Positions 17,388 through 26,450 of a stretch of DNA of 64,000 nucleotides are shown here, piece by piece (within the stretch, counting starts at the first letter, position 1; every line of letters starts with the position of its first letter). This stretch comes from 2-12-FULL-41-17 sp964562855 (GTDB taxonomy: Bacteria > Patescibacteriota > Microgenomatia > Curtissbacterales > GWA2-41-24). The stretch is from NCBI GenBank assembly GCA_964562855.1, contig CAZLVB010000001.1, forward strand, positions 11,263 to 75,262. Reading direction: 5' to 3'. The position numbers and the translations under genes were made by a program. A model generated the notes under the pieces. That model was not told the origin of the DNA, made no database searches, and saw only the letters and a program-made list of their open reading frames with translations.

Positions 17388-18859
17388 CTATTCTTAAAAA
17401 CAATTGAGTCAATAATAATTTTAGCATCTTCCAGTAGATGTCTTTTAAAAATAGCCAACGAAAGTGCTAAATAAATTATTATCCCAAGAAGTATTACGAA
17501 AACCAAACTTATAATGTTTTGCGCCAGATTTTGCTGAACGGTGTGTACAATTAAAAACATAGCGACCGACGTTAGAAGAGGCCCAAAAATACTCCTTCCT
17601 ACAGATATGGGGATTTCCTTTTTAACAAGATAGATTGTAACAAGTGAGGTTGATGCAACAACTGCGGAAGCAATACCTACCCCAATAAAGCCGAATCTTA
17701 AAACCAAAGGTATTGTCAGAATCCATGTCGAGGTCGTCCAAAACATCATTAGCTTTAAAACTATTTTAGGCCGGCCGGTGGCAAAAAGGACATTGGTAAA
17801 AGTCGTGGAGATTGCTGAAAAAATACTATTGACTGCAAATAGGTAAAGCAGGGGCAAGGCAGGTTCCCATTTTTGATATCTGGGAATTACTTCGATCAAC
17901 TTTGGAGCAATTGCAATCACCCCAAAGACAGAGGGATAGACAAGATACGTAACAAAAAATAATGATTTCTCGATTGCCTTACCCAAAGCTTGCTTATGCT
18001 CCTGTAGTCTTGAATAAGCAGGAAAGGTAACCCTGTTGACACTGTCCATAAAAAACCTCAGCGGTAAAAAGGCGAATTTCTGCGACCAACCGATGTAACC
18101 AATCTGGCTAAAAGTAAGGATCTTTCCCAAAATTACAATCAAAAGGTCATCTTTTAAGAGGGCAAGAATACTATTGAGTTGAAATGGGATCCCAAAGGAA
18201 GTAAGTTTTTTTGCTATATTTTTTTCGAAACTTAAAGCCGGTTTCCAGGGAGCAAGAATGTAAATTACGGTTAAACCAGCAACGCCTCTTATTAGAACAG
18301 CCCAGGTAAAACTTGATATACCAAATCCAGAAATAGCCAAGAAAACTGCTGTTGTATAAAAAACAATGTTTTCGGCAATCTGGGGGATAACAAGTTTCGT
18401 AAAGTTTAATTTTCTTTCGAGGATAATGGAGGGGATAGTTTTTAAAGAAGATAGCAAAAGAGAAAAAATCAGGATCCTTATAAGCCATAATCCTTGATTA
18501 TCAAGATTGTAAAAATCGGCTATTGTTTTTGAAAAAATAAAACCCAAGAAAACGAGAGTGAGAACAATAGTTTGCTGAATAGTAAAGGTGGTTGATAAAT
18601 CTTTTTGATTTAAATCTTCTTTTTTTTGGATAAGAGCGGCGGCTAGTCCTACGTCCGAAAAATATACGAATATATTAATTAGGGCTGAAACAAAAACGTA
18701 AATTCCGTAAGTTGGTTCATCCAAAATAATTGTAAGAATGAAAACCGCCGCATAGGTAAAGATTTGAATAAAAAGGGTTCTTAGTGTAAAGGTAATTACG
18801 CCAGAGATTGCCTTTTTCTTAATAAGCTGAATGTCTAATTGGTCTTGAGTGTCTGCCAT
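17384..18859 (-). CDS. Wzx-type lipid-linked oligosaccharide flippase (MOP superfamily, WzxC-like)
   Basis: 491 residues with 12-14 hydrophobic segments. The N-terminal KAISGVITFTLRT, DVGLAAALIQKKEDLNQ and the following QQTIV are typical of the WzxC/MurJ-like polysaccharide exporter family (Polysacc_synt). Conserved Arg/Lys in the cavity-lining helices and the FPAYSRLQEH motif midway support this. It would flip undecaprenyl-diphosphate-linked oligosaccharide outward. It sits between a GT2 gene and a PTPS-related gene with short overlaps (4 and 25 nt). No Wzy polymerase or Wzz was recognised, so whether chains are polymerised is open. Confidence 0.88.
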   Translation of the reverse strand: MADTQDQLDIQLIKKKAISGVITFTLRTLFIQIFTYAAVFILTIILDEPTYGIYVFVSALINIFVYFSDVGLAAALIQKKEDLNQKDLSTTFTIQQTIVLTLVFLGFIFSKTIADFYNLDNQGLWLIRILIFSLLLSSLKTIPSIILERKLNFTKLVIPQIAENIVFYTTAVFLAISGFGISSFTWAVLIRGVAGLTVIYILAPWKPALSFEKNIAKKLTSFGIPFQLNSILALLKDDLLIVILGKILTFSQIGYIGWSQKFAFLPLRFFMDSVNRVTFPAYSRLQEHKQALGKAIEKSLFFVTYLVYPSVFGVIAIAPKLIEVIPRYQKWEPALPLLYLFAVNSIFSAISTTFTNVLFATGRPKIVLKLMMFWTTSTWILTIPLVLRFGFIGVGIASAVVASTSLVTIYLVKKEIPISVGRSIFGPLLTSVAMFLIVHTVQQNLAQNIISLVFVILLGIIIYLALSLAIFKRHLLEDAKIIIDSIVFKNR

Positions 18860-20562
18860 TTTTTAAAAACAAATATTGATAGTACTGATATCGACAACAA
18901 AGAAATCAAATTACCAAGTGTCCTTATAAGCGTGTTATTAAATTCTAACGAAATTACGTGAATTCCTTTGGGAACTTCAAAAGTTATTAATTTCAATCGA
19001 TTGTTATCGTCTATTTTTATTCTCTTCCCATCAACCGCTGCCCCCCAGCCGGGAAAATTGAATATGTTCGCTTTGACTTGAGCATCGGTTTCGGCTATGG
19101 CTGTAAATTCAACACTTGAGGGTGTCTCCTTCAGGTTCTCTACTGTAGCTTTTCCGTTTATAACTTCTATTTTTTCCTCTGGAGTATCGTCTTTTGTAAT
19201 TTTAACTATATTAGTCCCTAATTCACTTTTTGTAAGTTCTGCTCCTTTGGGCAGGTACTCAAAAGAAGATGATGAAACATACCAATTGATTGTTTCAGGA
19301 GAAGTTGCAGATTCATCAGTCAGATCTAATCTATACGACTGGGGCTTAAAAAGTTTTAAATTTACTATTAACAAAATCAAAACTAATATCAGGAATCCGT
19401 AAAATCGCAATATGGGTAATCTTAGAAATTCTAAAAAGGTTCCGGCTAAGAATGAGCTAAAAAGCGCTGTAAATATCAAGAATCTCCAGGGAAACTGTAA
19501 GTACTGAAGAGGTGATATTAAATCCCAAATTGCTTTCGAATAGAAAGTTGTCATGAAAGCAGAGAAGAGAAAAAGCAGAAAGAAGACGGTTGGCAGTTTA
19601 GAGTTGACGGTTGGCAGTTTAGAGATGCCTTTATTTTTTAAAAAAATGACAAGAGATAAAAGCACTGCAGCAACTGATACTAATACATGGAGTTTCCCAA
19701 TCTTGAAAGAGATTCCATCTGCAAGACCTGCGGCTGACCCTCCAAAGCCCCACATCCAATTCCATAATTGCTGTGGATAGACGAAATGAATTTTGTAATT
19801 AGCTAGATTAACCAAAAGCAGGTCATCAACGATTGTAAATTTTTTCTCGAAAAGTGCCGGTAGCCAAAAAAACGCAGAGAGGCCGAATGAGTAAACAATT
19901 GACAATAAACAATTGACAGCTAACGGTTTTTTCTCTGGAGATCTCCAAATCAGAAACAAAAGATAAAAGGGCAAAATGAACATGAAGGGAAGAAAAATAA
20001 GATTGTGGGTAATCATCAAAAACGCCAGAAAGAGTGAAGATAAAACCAGATAGATACTTTTGTTGGTTGCCGCCAGTTTGTAGAATGACCAAAGAATCAA
20101 AGGCAGCCAGACAAAAGAAAAACTTTCAGCAAGAGCCCCTCTTACATAAATATCTAGAGCCCGATATGGAACTGCCATATAAAATACAGCGCTTGAAAGT
20201 GATGGCAGTCTGCCAAAAAATTCTTTGGAGAATATGTACATCGCTATGCCTGAAGCAAAAATAGATAAGAAAAATACAATTTTTACACTGTTGATAAGCC
20301 CGAACCCAACGTTGTGAAAAATATCACCCAAGGCATAAACCAAAGGCGGATAGAAAACGAATAGTGGATACCCAAACCCAAAACCCAATCCGTCTACCCA
20401 TCTTACCGGAAACTGGCCGGATTTTAATGCTTTGTCAAAAACAAACAATCGGGCTATCTGTTGATCGTCGTGAATAACAAAAAGACCCGGTTTAAAAAGA
20501 GGTAGGGACAAAATTATGGACACTAGAAAAATCAAAATCAGAATTACTAAATTATTTCTCAT
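18835..20562 (-). CDS. Polytopic membrane protein, PTPS-related (PF10131-like), with repeat-derived segments
   Basis: About 575 residues, paralog of 3447-5165 and 26451-28061. Loop 1 has VIHDDQQIARLF and GQFPVRW. VPYRALDIYVRGALAE follows, then LSAFFWLPALFEKKF, and FNFPGWGAAVDGKR begins the C-terminal YfhO-like beta domain. Two stretches are encoded by short tandem repeats: ISKLPTVNSKLPTVF and LAVNCLLSIVYS. The open frame extends to 20577, but ATG at 20562 (MRNNLVIL) overlaps the upstream stop by 11 nt in the same way as other gene pairs here and is preferred. Function as a GT-C-like glycosyltransferase is inferred. Confidence 0.72.
   Translation of the reverse strand: MRNNLVILILIFLVSIILSLPLFKPGLFVIHDDQQIARLFVFDKALKSGQFPVRWVDGLGFGFGYPLFVFYPPLVYALGDIFHNVGFGLINSVKIVFFLSIFASGIAMYIFSKEFFGRLPSLSSAVFYMAVPYRALDIYVRGALAESFSFVWLPLILWSFYKLAATNKSIYLVLSSLFLAFLMITHNLIFLPFMFILPFYLLFLIWRSPEKKPLAVNCLLSIVYSFGLSAFFWLPALFEKKFTIVDDLLLVNLANYKIHFVYPQQLWNWMWGFGGSAAGLADGISFKIGKLHVLVSVAAVLLSLVIFLKNKGISKLPTVNSKLPTVFFLLFLFSAFMTTFYSKAIWDLISPLQYLQFPWRFLIFTALFSSFLAGTFLEFLRLPILRFYGFLILVLILLIVNLKLFKPQSYRLDLTDESATSPETINWYVSSSSFEYLPKGAELTKSELGTNIVKITKDDTPEEKIEVINGKATVENLKETPSSVEFTAIAETDAQVKANIFNFPGWGAAVDGKRIKIDDNNRLKLITFEVPKGIHVISLEFNNTLIRTLGNLISLLSISVLSIFVFKKWQTLKTN
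19585..19624. repeat. Tandem 21-bp repeat inside a coding sequence
   Basis: GACGGTTGGCAGTTTAGAG occurs at 19585-19603 and 19606-19624, period 21 bp, so the reading frame is kept and the protein gains SKLPTVN-SKLPTV. Seen directly. Confidence 0.75.
19893..19918. repeat. Tandem 14-bp repeat inside a coding sequence
   Basis: AAACAATTGACA occurs at 19893-19904 and 19907-19918 (period 14 bp). It lies in frame in a helix-forming region of the PTPS-related protein. Seen directly; it resembles short AATTGACA simple repeats. Confidence 0.65.
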
Positions 20563-21985
20563 TTGGGACAAAAACATAAACCGGGAGATTAAACCCTTTC
20601 TGAAAATCTCTAATCAATTCATACTTATTATAGTAGATAAAAAGAGTAGAATCATCGTAAATAGCTCTTGCGAAATCATGGCCGGAAAGAGCCTGTTTTT
20701 CCCAGTGACTATTAAGAGAGTATAAAATTGTCGAATTCGACCTTGGTTTTGAGAAGCTCTTTTTTAGATTAGCGTTCGCATCGAATGCAGTCTTTTGTGC
20801 ACCAATCATCCATGAATTCGATCTGTAAAACGAAACTGTTGTATGGGAGGTAATTACCCAGATTAATAAAATAGGCACAAATAGAATCGTCACCCGACTA
20901 GTAATAACGAGATAGGCTATTAAAAAATAAACACCTACGGACGCTAGCGTTAAGTACATTGTGAAAGTATGGTTGGGTAAAACGAGTACTGGCAAAATGC
21001 CGACAAAAAACCAGAAGATAGAAAATATCAATATGCGAATATTAAGAAGCAATCTCTGCTTAAAAATAAAGACTAGGGGAACGACTACTCCTAAGGCTAA
21101 AATCCAGAGAGTGCCTATAAAACTCTTGGCTGTGAGCCACCAATAATCAAGTAAAAATTTGTTATTAAAAAAGATCAAGTTATCAATTATCTGCTTTTTA
21201 AACTCTTCAGGAATATTGAATGACCAGAGTATATACCAGAAAAATGCTTTTGCCGACTCGAAATTTAACACAACTTTATATTCCAAAATATTTGGTACTT
21301 TAATTAGAAGTAATCTTAAAAGCAGGTAAGTAATCGTGATTAAAATGAATGGTAGAAATTTTACTAATGATCTTATAAGAGTATGTTTTTTTACGAAGAA
21401 GTAGTAAAAACCAATGATTACCGGCCAGGTTACTGAGAATTCGTAAGAACCGATAGTTATTAGAAAACTGCCAATAGTTAGTAAATAATATCTTTTTGCT
21501 CCGGTTTCCTCGTGTTTCAAAAAAAGTAAGGCAGTTGAAAGCCAAAAGAATGTTCCAATAATATTGTATGCTGCTGCAATCCATGTGATCGACATGAAGT
21601 GAATCGAGGAGGTGAGCCAAAGTGAACCTGCAAAAAGACCAATTCGATCATCCGAAGTAACTTTGTTTACCACTTTTACAATTAAAAAAAATGTCAAAAA
21701 GAACAATAGAAAAGTAATTAATCTATATCCAACGGGGTTTAATCCGAATATTGAGTATGAGATAAAAAAATAATTTTGGAGACTAACTGGCCTGTATGCA
21801 ATTATATCGCTTCTGAATTTAAAAAAACTTAAATATTCTGAAAGATTGCTTGCCTTAGAGATATTAATCTCAAAAAAATCATCCTGAAAGAAATAATAAT
21901 CAAGACTTTGTCGGTAAAGTAAAAAAGCAATTGCGAAAAAAATGAGTATTATAGAAAAAAATTTAAGCCTAGTTGAAGATATCAT
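20552..21985 (-). CDS. Polytopic membrane protein, 'YFFQDD' subfamily, possible GT-C glycosyltransferase
   Basis: 477 residues with about 11 hydrophobic segments. After the first helix comes YRQSLDYYFFQDDFFEI (24-40), then RSDIIAYRPVSLQNYFF and GLNPVGYRL. The next gene upstream has the same layout, so the two are tandem paralogs. The QDD pair in the first loop is the probable active-site acidic motif by analogy with GT-C enzymes. The C-terminal 60 residues are a small globular tail with LYSLNSHWEK and YDDSTLFIYY. I do not recognise a named family with certainty. It abuts the upstream stop directly (21985/21986). Confidence 0.65.
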   Translation of the reverse strand: MISSTRLKFFSIILIFFAIAFLLYRQSLDYYFFQDDFFEINISKASNLSEYLSFFKFRSDIIAYRPVSLQNYFFISYSIFGLNPVGYRLITFLLFFLTFFLIVKVVNKVTSDDRIGLFAGSLWLTSSIHFMSITWIAAAYNIIGTFFWLSTALLFLKHEETGAKRYYLLTIGSFLITIGSYEFSVTWPVIIGFYYFFVKKHTLIRSLVKFLPFILITITYLLLRLLLIKVPNILEYKVVLNFESAKAFFWYILWSFNIPEEFKKQIIDNLIFFNNKFLLDYWWLTAKSFIGTLWILALGVVVPLVFIFKQRLLLNIRILIFSIFWFFVGILPVLVLPNHTFTMYLTLASVGVYFLIAYLVITSRVTILFVPILLIWVITSHTTVSFYRSNSWMIGAQKTAFDANANLKKSFSKPRSNSTILYSLNSHWEKQALSGHDFARAIYDDSTLFIYYNKYELIRDFQKGFNLPVYVFVPNEK

Positions 21986-23428
21986 CTAATATTTTAACGT
22001 TGGGGAAATCTCATAAAATTGGGACTGCTTTGGCAAGTCTACTCTTTCAAGAAAATTTGCGTAAAAACTTTTTAGACTAGAATCATTATAAATTACTTGC
22101 ATTGCATCATTGTAATTTAACGTCTGCCTAACTGTGCTTATATCCTTCAGTGAAAATTTATGCCGGACATTGAAATCAAGATCGCCAGGCCTGAAAAGGA
22201 AGACTGCTCCGCCTTGGGGATTTGTTACGGTCTTTTTAGTAAAGTCAACGTAGGCTTTTGAAATCGCCTGCTCGTTCCTCACCCAATGAGTAGCCCGTGT
22301 AAATCTAAAATTGTAAAAGGCTACCCATATCCATAAAACCAAAAGAGCAAACAGATAAAGATGTGGCGCCTTTTTTATCGATTGTAAAATTATTAATATT
22401 AATCCGATGCCCGCAAAACCAAGATATATCGGGTAAGAATGATTTACTAAAGGCAAAACAGGAGCAAGACCTAATACCAAGAAAACACAACACCATGAAT
22501 AGAATTTGATATTGCCATTTAAGGTTTTGAGAAATAGTTTTAATAAAACGAGAAAAAGAAGAGAAACCCCAAGTGAAATTTGCCAGAATTGGGTTATGAC
22601 TTTAATCGACTGGGCAAGCTGGCTGGGAAAAATTAAAGATTTAAAGCTTTCGGGGAAACCTAACGCCCAAAAAATGTACCAAAAGAGATTATTCACTATT
22701 TGAAAATTTATACTCAAAGCATAATCCCCTTTTGCCGGTATAGGGAACATCAAAAATCTCAAAATTAGGTAAAAAATATCGATCAATAAAAATGGTAAAA
22801 GATACTTAAAAAACTTCATTTTCCCGTTAATTGCAAGATACACAAACATTATCAGGGGCAAAACTAGGGTTAATTCCGAAGAAGCCATTGCAAGAGCAAA
22901 AAAAATAAGACTTACCCAAAAATTAGAAATTTTTTTATATTTCAGTAGTCTCAGAAGAAAAATCAGAGATAATACCTGAAAAAGAGGCCCGATAATATAA
23001 GAGGTTGTCGACAGCCAACTTAAGCTAACGAAATGAACGGGCCAGGTTGCATAAAGAAAAGCACCTATAATTGCTAGCCTGCGGTTTAGAGTAAGCAATG
23101 AAAATAGATGGTAGACTGCAACAATGAGAAGTAGAAATATTAAAAAAGAAGTAAGATGGAATCCTTGCGGGTTGAGCCCAAACAACAAATAGTTAAATTT
23201 AAAAAAAATGGGCATGGAAAGCGGCCGCCAGTAAATAATGTCTGTTCTAAACTCAAAAAAAGAAGCAAGACTCCCCGTCCTTATCCAATTTAGAACAAAC
23301 CAGTCGTCCTGAAAAAAATAGTAATTGAGACTTTGATAAAAGAAGAAAAAGCTAATGGAACAAATGGATAACAAAAAAATCTGTACTTTTAGATTCCTTA
23401 GAAATTTAATTGCTCTTTGGGAACCCAT
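21986..23428 (-). CDS. Polytopic membrane protein, 'YFFQDD' subfamily, possible GT-C glycosyltransferase
   Basis: About 480 residues, paralog of 20552-21985. It has one helix, then YQSLNYYFFQDDWFVLNW, RTDIIYWRPLSMPIFF and GLNPQGFHLTSF, aligned with the paralog, and a tail with VIYNDSSLKSFYANF matching YDDSTLFIYY. Divergence is large, so this is an old duplication and not an assembly artefact. The frame is open to 23488, but that start would overlap the GT2 gene by 83 nt; ATG at 23428 (MGSQRAIKFL) reduces this to 23 nt and puts the hydrophobic helix near the N-terminus. Role inferred only from context. Confidence 0.65.
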   Translation of the reverse strand: MGSQRAIKFLRNLKVQIFLLSICSISFFFFYQSLNYYFFQDDWFVLNWIRTGSLASFFEFRTDIIYWRPLSMPIFFKFNYLLFGLNPQGFHLTSFLIFLLLIVAVYHLFSLLTLNRRLAIIGAFLYATWPVHFVSLSWLSTTSYIIGPLFQVLSLIFLLRLLKYKKISNFWVSLIFFALAMASSELTLVLPLIMFVYLAINGKMKFFKYLLPFLLIDIFYLILRFLMFPIPAKGDYALSINFQIVNNLFWYIFWALGFPESFKSLIFPSQLAQSIKVITQFWQISLGVSLLFLVLLKLFLKTLNGNIKFYSWCCVFLVLGLAPVLPLVNHSYPIYLGFAGIGLILIILQSIKKAPHLYLFALLVLWIWVAFYNFRFTRATHWVRNEQAISKAYVDFTKKTVTNPQGGAVFLFRPGDLDFNVRHKFSLKDISTVRQTLNYNDAMQVIYNDSSLKSFYANFLERVDLPKQSQFYEISPTLKY

Positions 23429-24128
23429 GCAGTTTTTTGTTGAGGCCCCAAAAATACCACTTAAGATATTTTGGCAACCATTTTGCAAGATAAAAACGGG
23501 ATTCTTTAGTCAAATATGTCCAGGTAGTCGGTACTTCAGTTACTCTAAATCCCGAAAAATGCGCTTTTACTGTTAATTCGATTGCTAGTTCAAATCCACC
23601 GTCTGACTCTATCTTTATTTTTTGTAAAAATCTTTTGGAATAAAGTCGAAAAGAATTTGTGGCATCGTGAGTCGGTAGCCCCACTAAATAATGGAGGCTG
23701 ATGCCAGCAATTCTGGAGAGAATTTGTTTGACAACCGGCCCCCCAATTTGATGTCCTCCTTCCATGTAACGCGATGCCGCGATTACATCGAAGCCTTGAT
23801 TAAACTTTTCCATCATTGTGTTTAGAACTTTTGGATCATCGGTTAAATCTGCCATCATTACACAAACAGCATTTCCTTTGGCTTTCGCAAGTCCTGTCTT
23901 CAGAGCATTTAGCGCTCCCCTGCCATATGTGTTTTTAACAAGCTTTACGTTCGGAAATCTTTTTTGAAATTTTTTTACTGGAGAAATGGTAGTATCCTCA
24001 TTCATATCATAGATTATTAGCAATTCATGGGGAATTTCGACTGATGTTTCAACTCTTTTTATGGTCTGCCTTATCACTTTGCCTTCATTGTAAACGGGCA
24101 TGACGATTGATAATCTCACGATTCTCAT
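23406..24128 (-). CDS. GT2 family glycosyltransferase, polyprenyl-phosphate mannose synthase (DPM1)-like
   Basis: About 240 residues. LSIVMPVYNEGKVIRQT opens the GT-A domain, IIYDMNEDTT replaces the usual DDGS-type motif, and MMADLTDDP is the DXD-region of DPM1 enzymes. GRGALNALKTG, SRYMEGG and DATNSFRLYSKRFL are typical of polyprenyl-phosphate sugar synthases without a membrane tail. The product would donate sugar to the GT-C enzymes outside. The frame is open to 24203 but ATG at 24128 (MRIVRLSIVMP) starts right at the domain and avoids overlap with the dehydrogenase gene. The downstream gene overlaps its stop. Confidence 0.87.
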   Translation of the reverse strand: MRIVRLSIVMPVYNEGKVIRQTIKRVETSVEIPHELLIIYDMNEDTTISPVKKFQKRFPNVKLVKNTYGRGALNALKTGLAKAKGNAVCVMMADLTDDPKVLNTMMEKFNQGFDVIAASRYMEGGHQIGGPVVKQILSRIAGISLHYLVGLPTHDATNSFRLYSKRFLQKIKIESDGGFELAIELTVKAHFSGFRVTEVPTTWTYLTKESRFYLAKWLPKYLKWYFWGLNKKLHGFPKSN

Positions 24129-24168
24129 TTTAAACAGCGTTTTGAATGGAGTCAAAGAAAGAGTTTGG

Positions 24169-25497
24169 TTATATATCGCGCCATTTGGCCTCGAAGATTT
24201 CACCCAAGCCCTCTACCGGTCGTTTAGCGAGATGATTTTCGAGAGATTTGATAGTAAAGATGATTTTATTGGTTCTGAAAACGTTCCAAACGTCGCAAAC
24301 TACACAGGTTTTGGAAACAAGCTTTCTGACTTTGGTTATATCCATCTTTTTATAGAAGTCGTGATTGGTGGCAAGAAAAATCAAGTCGGCACCTTTTAGG
24401 GTTTCTGAGAGGTCTTTTTGGTAGCCGGCAACATAAGGGTCATGCAAGAAAACTCTGGCCCTCTCACGCTCCAGGGCTTTTTTGACTTTGAAGGCCAGCG
24501 ATTCGCGAATATCGTCTATTTCTGCTTTAAAAGCCAAACCTAAAATTACTGCCTTTTTACCCTGAAGCCTAGTACGTTCTCTAACTTTCTTGATCAAGAA
24601 CAAAGGAATTGATTCGTTTATTTTCCAACTGGTAGCAATTAAATCTGCAAAGGGCACGTCGCCTATCAGAAAGAATCCGTCTTTAAAAAGACAAGGGCCG
24701 CCTGTTAAACCTGGCAGGGCCAGTCCCCCTCTTTTGTAGTTTCTATTCACCAAATCTACTATTTTGTAAATGTCTCTGTGATTGTTTCCGGCCAAAATCA
24801 TAAACTCGTTGGCTATTGCAAAGTTGATATAACGATACATGTTAGTAAAAAGTTTTGCTAACTCCGCTGAAACCGAATCTGAAGTATTTACTTCAATTCC
24901 CAGATTTTTGAAGAAATCTGCGGCCTTTTGAGCAGAATTTCTCTCGGCTCCTCCGATTATTTGAGGAATTTCGGCAAGTTCGGCCAATGAGCGTCCCTCC
25001 GCAATCCTCTCCGGACAAAATGCCAGATAAAAATTTTGGCCAACTTTAAAGCCCTCCTCTTCAAGATACGCCTTGACATAATCAGTTGTACCAGGCGAGA
25101 CTGTTGATCTAAGTATTAAAAGCTGCCCTTTTTTAAGGTATGGGCGTGCTACTGCCAGGGCTTTGTCAATTTGCACGAGCGAGGGATTCATGTTTTCGTC
25201 AACCGGGGTTCCGAGGGTGAGAATTATGACACGGACTTTGGCAATGTTTGAAAAATCCGTGGTGACTTTAAATGACTTGCCTATATATTTCTCCAAAAGC
25301 TGTTGAGACCCCTCTTCTATAAAAGGCATTCGCATGCGGGAGAGCAGATTAATCTTTTGGGAGTCTACATCTATGCCATATACGCTATGACCCTTGTCTG
25401 CCAAAAATAGGGCCAGCGGTAAACCGACTCTACCGACACCGACAACAGCTACCGGCGGTTTTAAATTTTTCCTTGCTCTTTTTGGGTTTTTAGCCAA
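24169..25497 (-). CDS. UDP-sugar 6-dehydrogenase, WecC/WbpA-like
   Basis: 442 residues. The NAD-binding GVGRVG (20-25) with acidic GIDVD (41-45) lies in the N-terminal Rossmann domain. LRSTVSPGTT, FCPERIAEG (160-168) and the catalytic cysteine C269 in GGPCLFKDG complete the active site of a four-electron UDP-hexose dehydrogenase. CPERIAEG rather than SPEFLREG, as in the gene at 41172-42476, points to the UDP-N-acetylmannosamine/UDP-N-acetylglucosamine dehydrogenase branch. It would supply a uronic acid for the glycan. It overlaps the upstream epimerase gene by 37 nt. Confidence 0.87.
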   Translation of the reverse strand: MAKNPKRARKNLKPPVAVVGVGRVGLPLALFLADKGHSVYGIDVDSQKINLLSRMRMPFIEEGSQQLLEKYIGKSFKVTTDFSNIAKVRVIILTLGTPVDENMNPSLVQIDKALAVARPYLKKGQLLILRSTVSPGTTDYVKAYLEEEGFKVGQNFYLAFCPERIAEGRSLAELAEIPQIIGGAERNSAQKAADFFKNLGIEVNTSDSVSAELAKLFTNMYRYINFAIANEFMILAGNNHRDIYKIVDLVNRNYKRGGLALPGLTGGPCLFKDGFFLIGDVPFADLIATSWKINESIPLFLIKKVRERTRLQGKKAVILGLAFKAEIDDIRESLAFKVKKALERERARVFLHDPYVAGYQKDLSETLKGADLIFLATNHDFYKKMDITKVRKLVSKTCVVCDVWNVFRTNKIIFTIKSLENHLAKRPVEGLGEIFEAKWRDI

Positions 25498-26432
25498 TGA
25501 ACTACCTCCTTTAGTCCAGTTTCAAATTTTACTTCCGGTTGCCAGTTTATCATCTTTTTTATTTTAGTAATATCCGGTACTCGTCTTTTGATATCGAACT
25601 GGAATCCTCTTACATATTTAACTCTAAGTGATTTTTTAATACCCATAATTCTCCACAGCAGTTTTGCCAGATAGATCATTTTTATTTCCTCATCACTACC
25701 TATGTTGAAGGTTTGATTTTCCCCTTTGTCGCTAAGAGCAACCTGGATAACGCCATTTGCGATATCTGAAACATGAGTAAAGCATCTAGTCTGCTGGCCA
25801 TCTCCCAGGAGTTCCAATGGGTACTGTCCGTTAAGAATTTTGCGCACTAAATCCGGTATGACATGAGCATAGCCGACCTCTCTTTCCGGAAATTCGTTTA
25901 TGCCATACGCATTAAATGGTCTGCATATCGAATAAGGCAATTTGTATTGATCCCAAAAGGCATGGCAATACCATTCGCCTATCAACTTCGAAAAACCATA
26001 TGACGTTACTGGCGGTGGAATTCTTTTGATATCATCCTCTTTCGAGGGAAAAGATTTGGTCGACTCGAAAACCATGGACGACGAAATATAAACTATTCTT
26101 TTGACTTTACTTTTGGCCGCTGCCTCGAAAGTGGAACTGTAAATTTTGTTGTTTTCAGAAAGAATAGTTGCCGGATATTTATGAAAATAACCGATTCCGC
26201 CTATTTTGGCGGCTGCGTTTATAACTATATCTATACCTTTAAAGATCTCAGAAGTGTTATTAGTATTTGTCAGGTCGACTTTTTTAAAATCCGCCCGCTT
26301 GTCAACAGAAGCGTCTTTCTTGGAAAGATCATCAGCAATTCTGACATAGAAATTGCGCTCTAGAAGTTGTTTGACTATCTCGCTTCCGATAAAGCCGGCG
26401 CCTCCTGTAACCATAAATTTAATTTTGTTCAT
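25461..26432 (-). CDS. NAD-dependent epimerase/dehydratase (extended SDR)
   Basis: 323 residues. TGGAGFIG (9-16) binds NAD; SSS (117-119) and Y145-x3-K149 form the catalytic triad. NAAAKIGGIGYFHKYPA resembles the region found in GDP-mannose 3,5-epimerase and GDP-fucose synthase rather than in GalE, but this is not enough to fix the substrate. SICRPFNAYG and DGQQTRCFTHVSDIA are generic SDR nucleotide-sugar motifs. The overlap with the dehydrogenase suggests that both act on the same sugar branch, for instance by interconverting an oxidised UDP-sugar. Confidence 0.8.
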   Translation of the reverse strand: MNKIKFMVTGGAGFIGSEIVKQLLERNFYVRIADDLSKKDASVDKRADFKKVDLTNTNNTSEIFKGIDIVINAAAKIGGIGYFHKYPATILSENNKIYSSTFEAAAKSKVKRIVYISSSMVFESTKSFPSKEDDIKRIPPPVTSYGFSKLIGEWYCHAFWDQYKLPYSICRPFNAYGINEFPEREVGYAHVIPDLVRKILNGQYPLELLGDGQQTRCFTHVSDIANGVIQVALSDKGENQTFNIGSDEEIKMIYLAKLLWRIMGIKKSLRVKYVRGFQFDIKRRVPDITKIKKMINWQPEVKFETGLKEVVHWLKTQKEQGKI

Positions 26433-26450
26433 TTGTCAGATGAATTTAGG

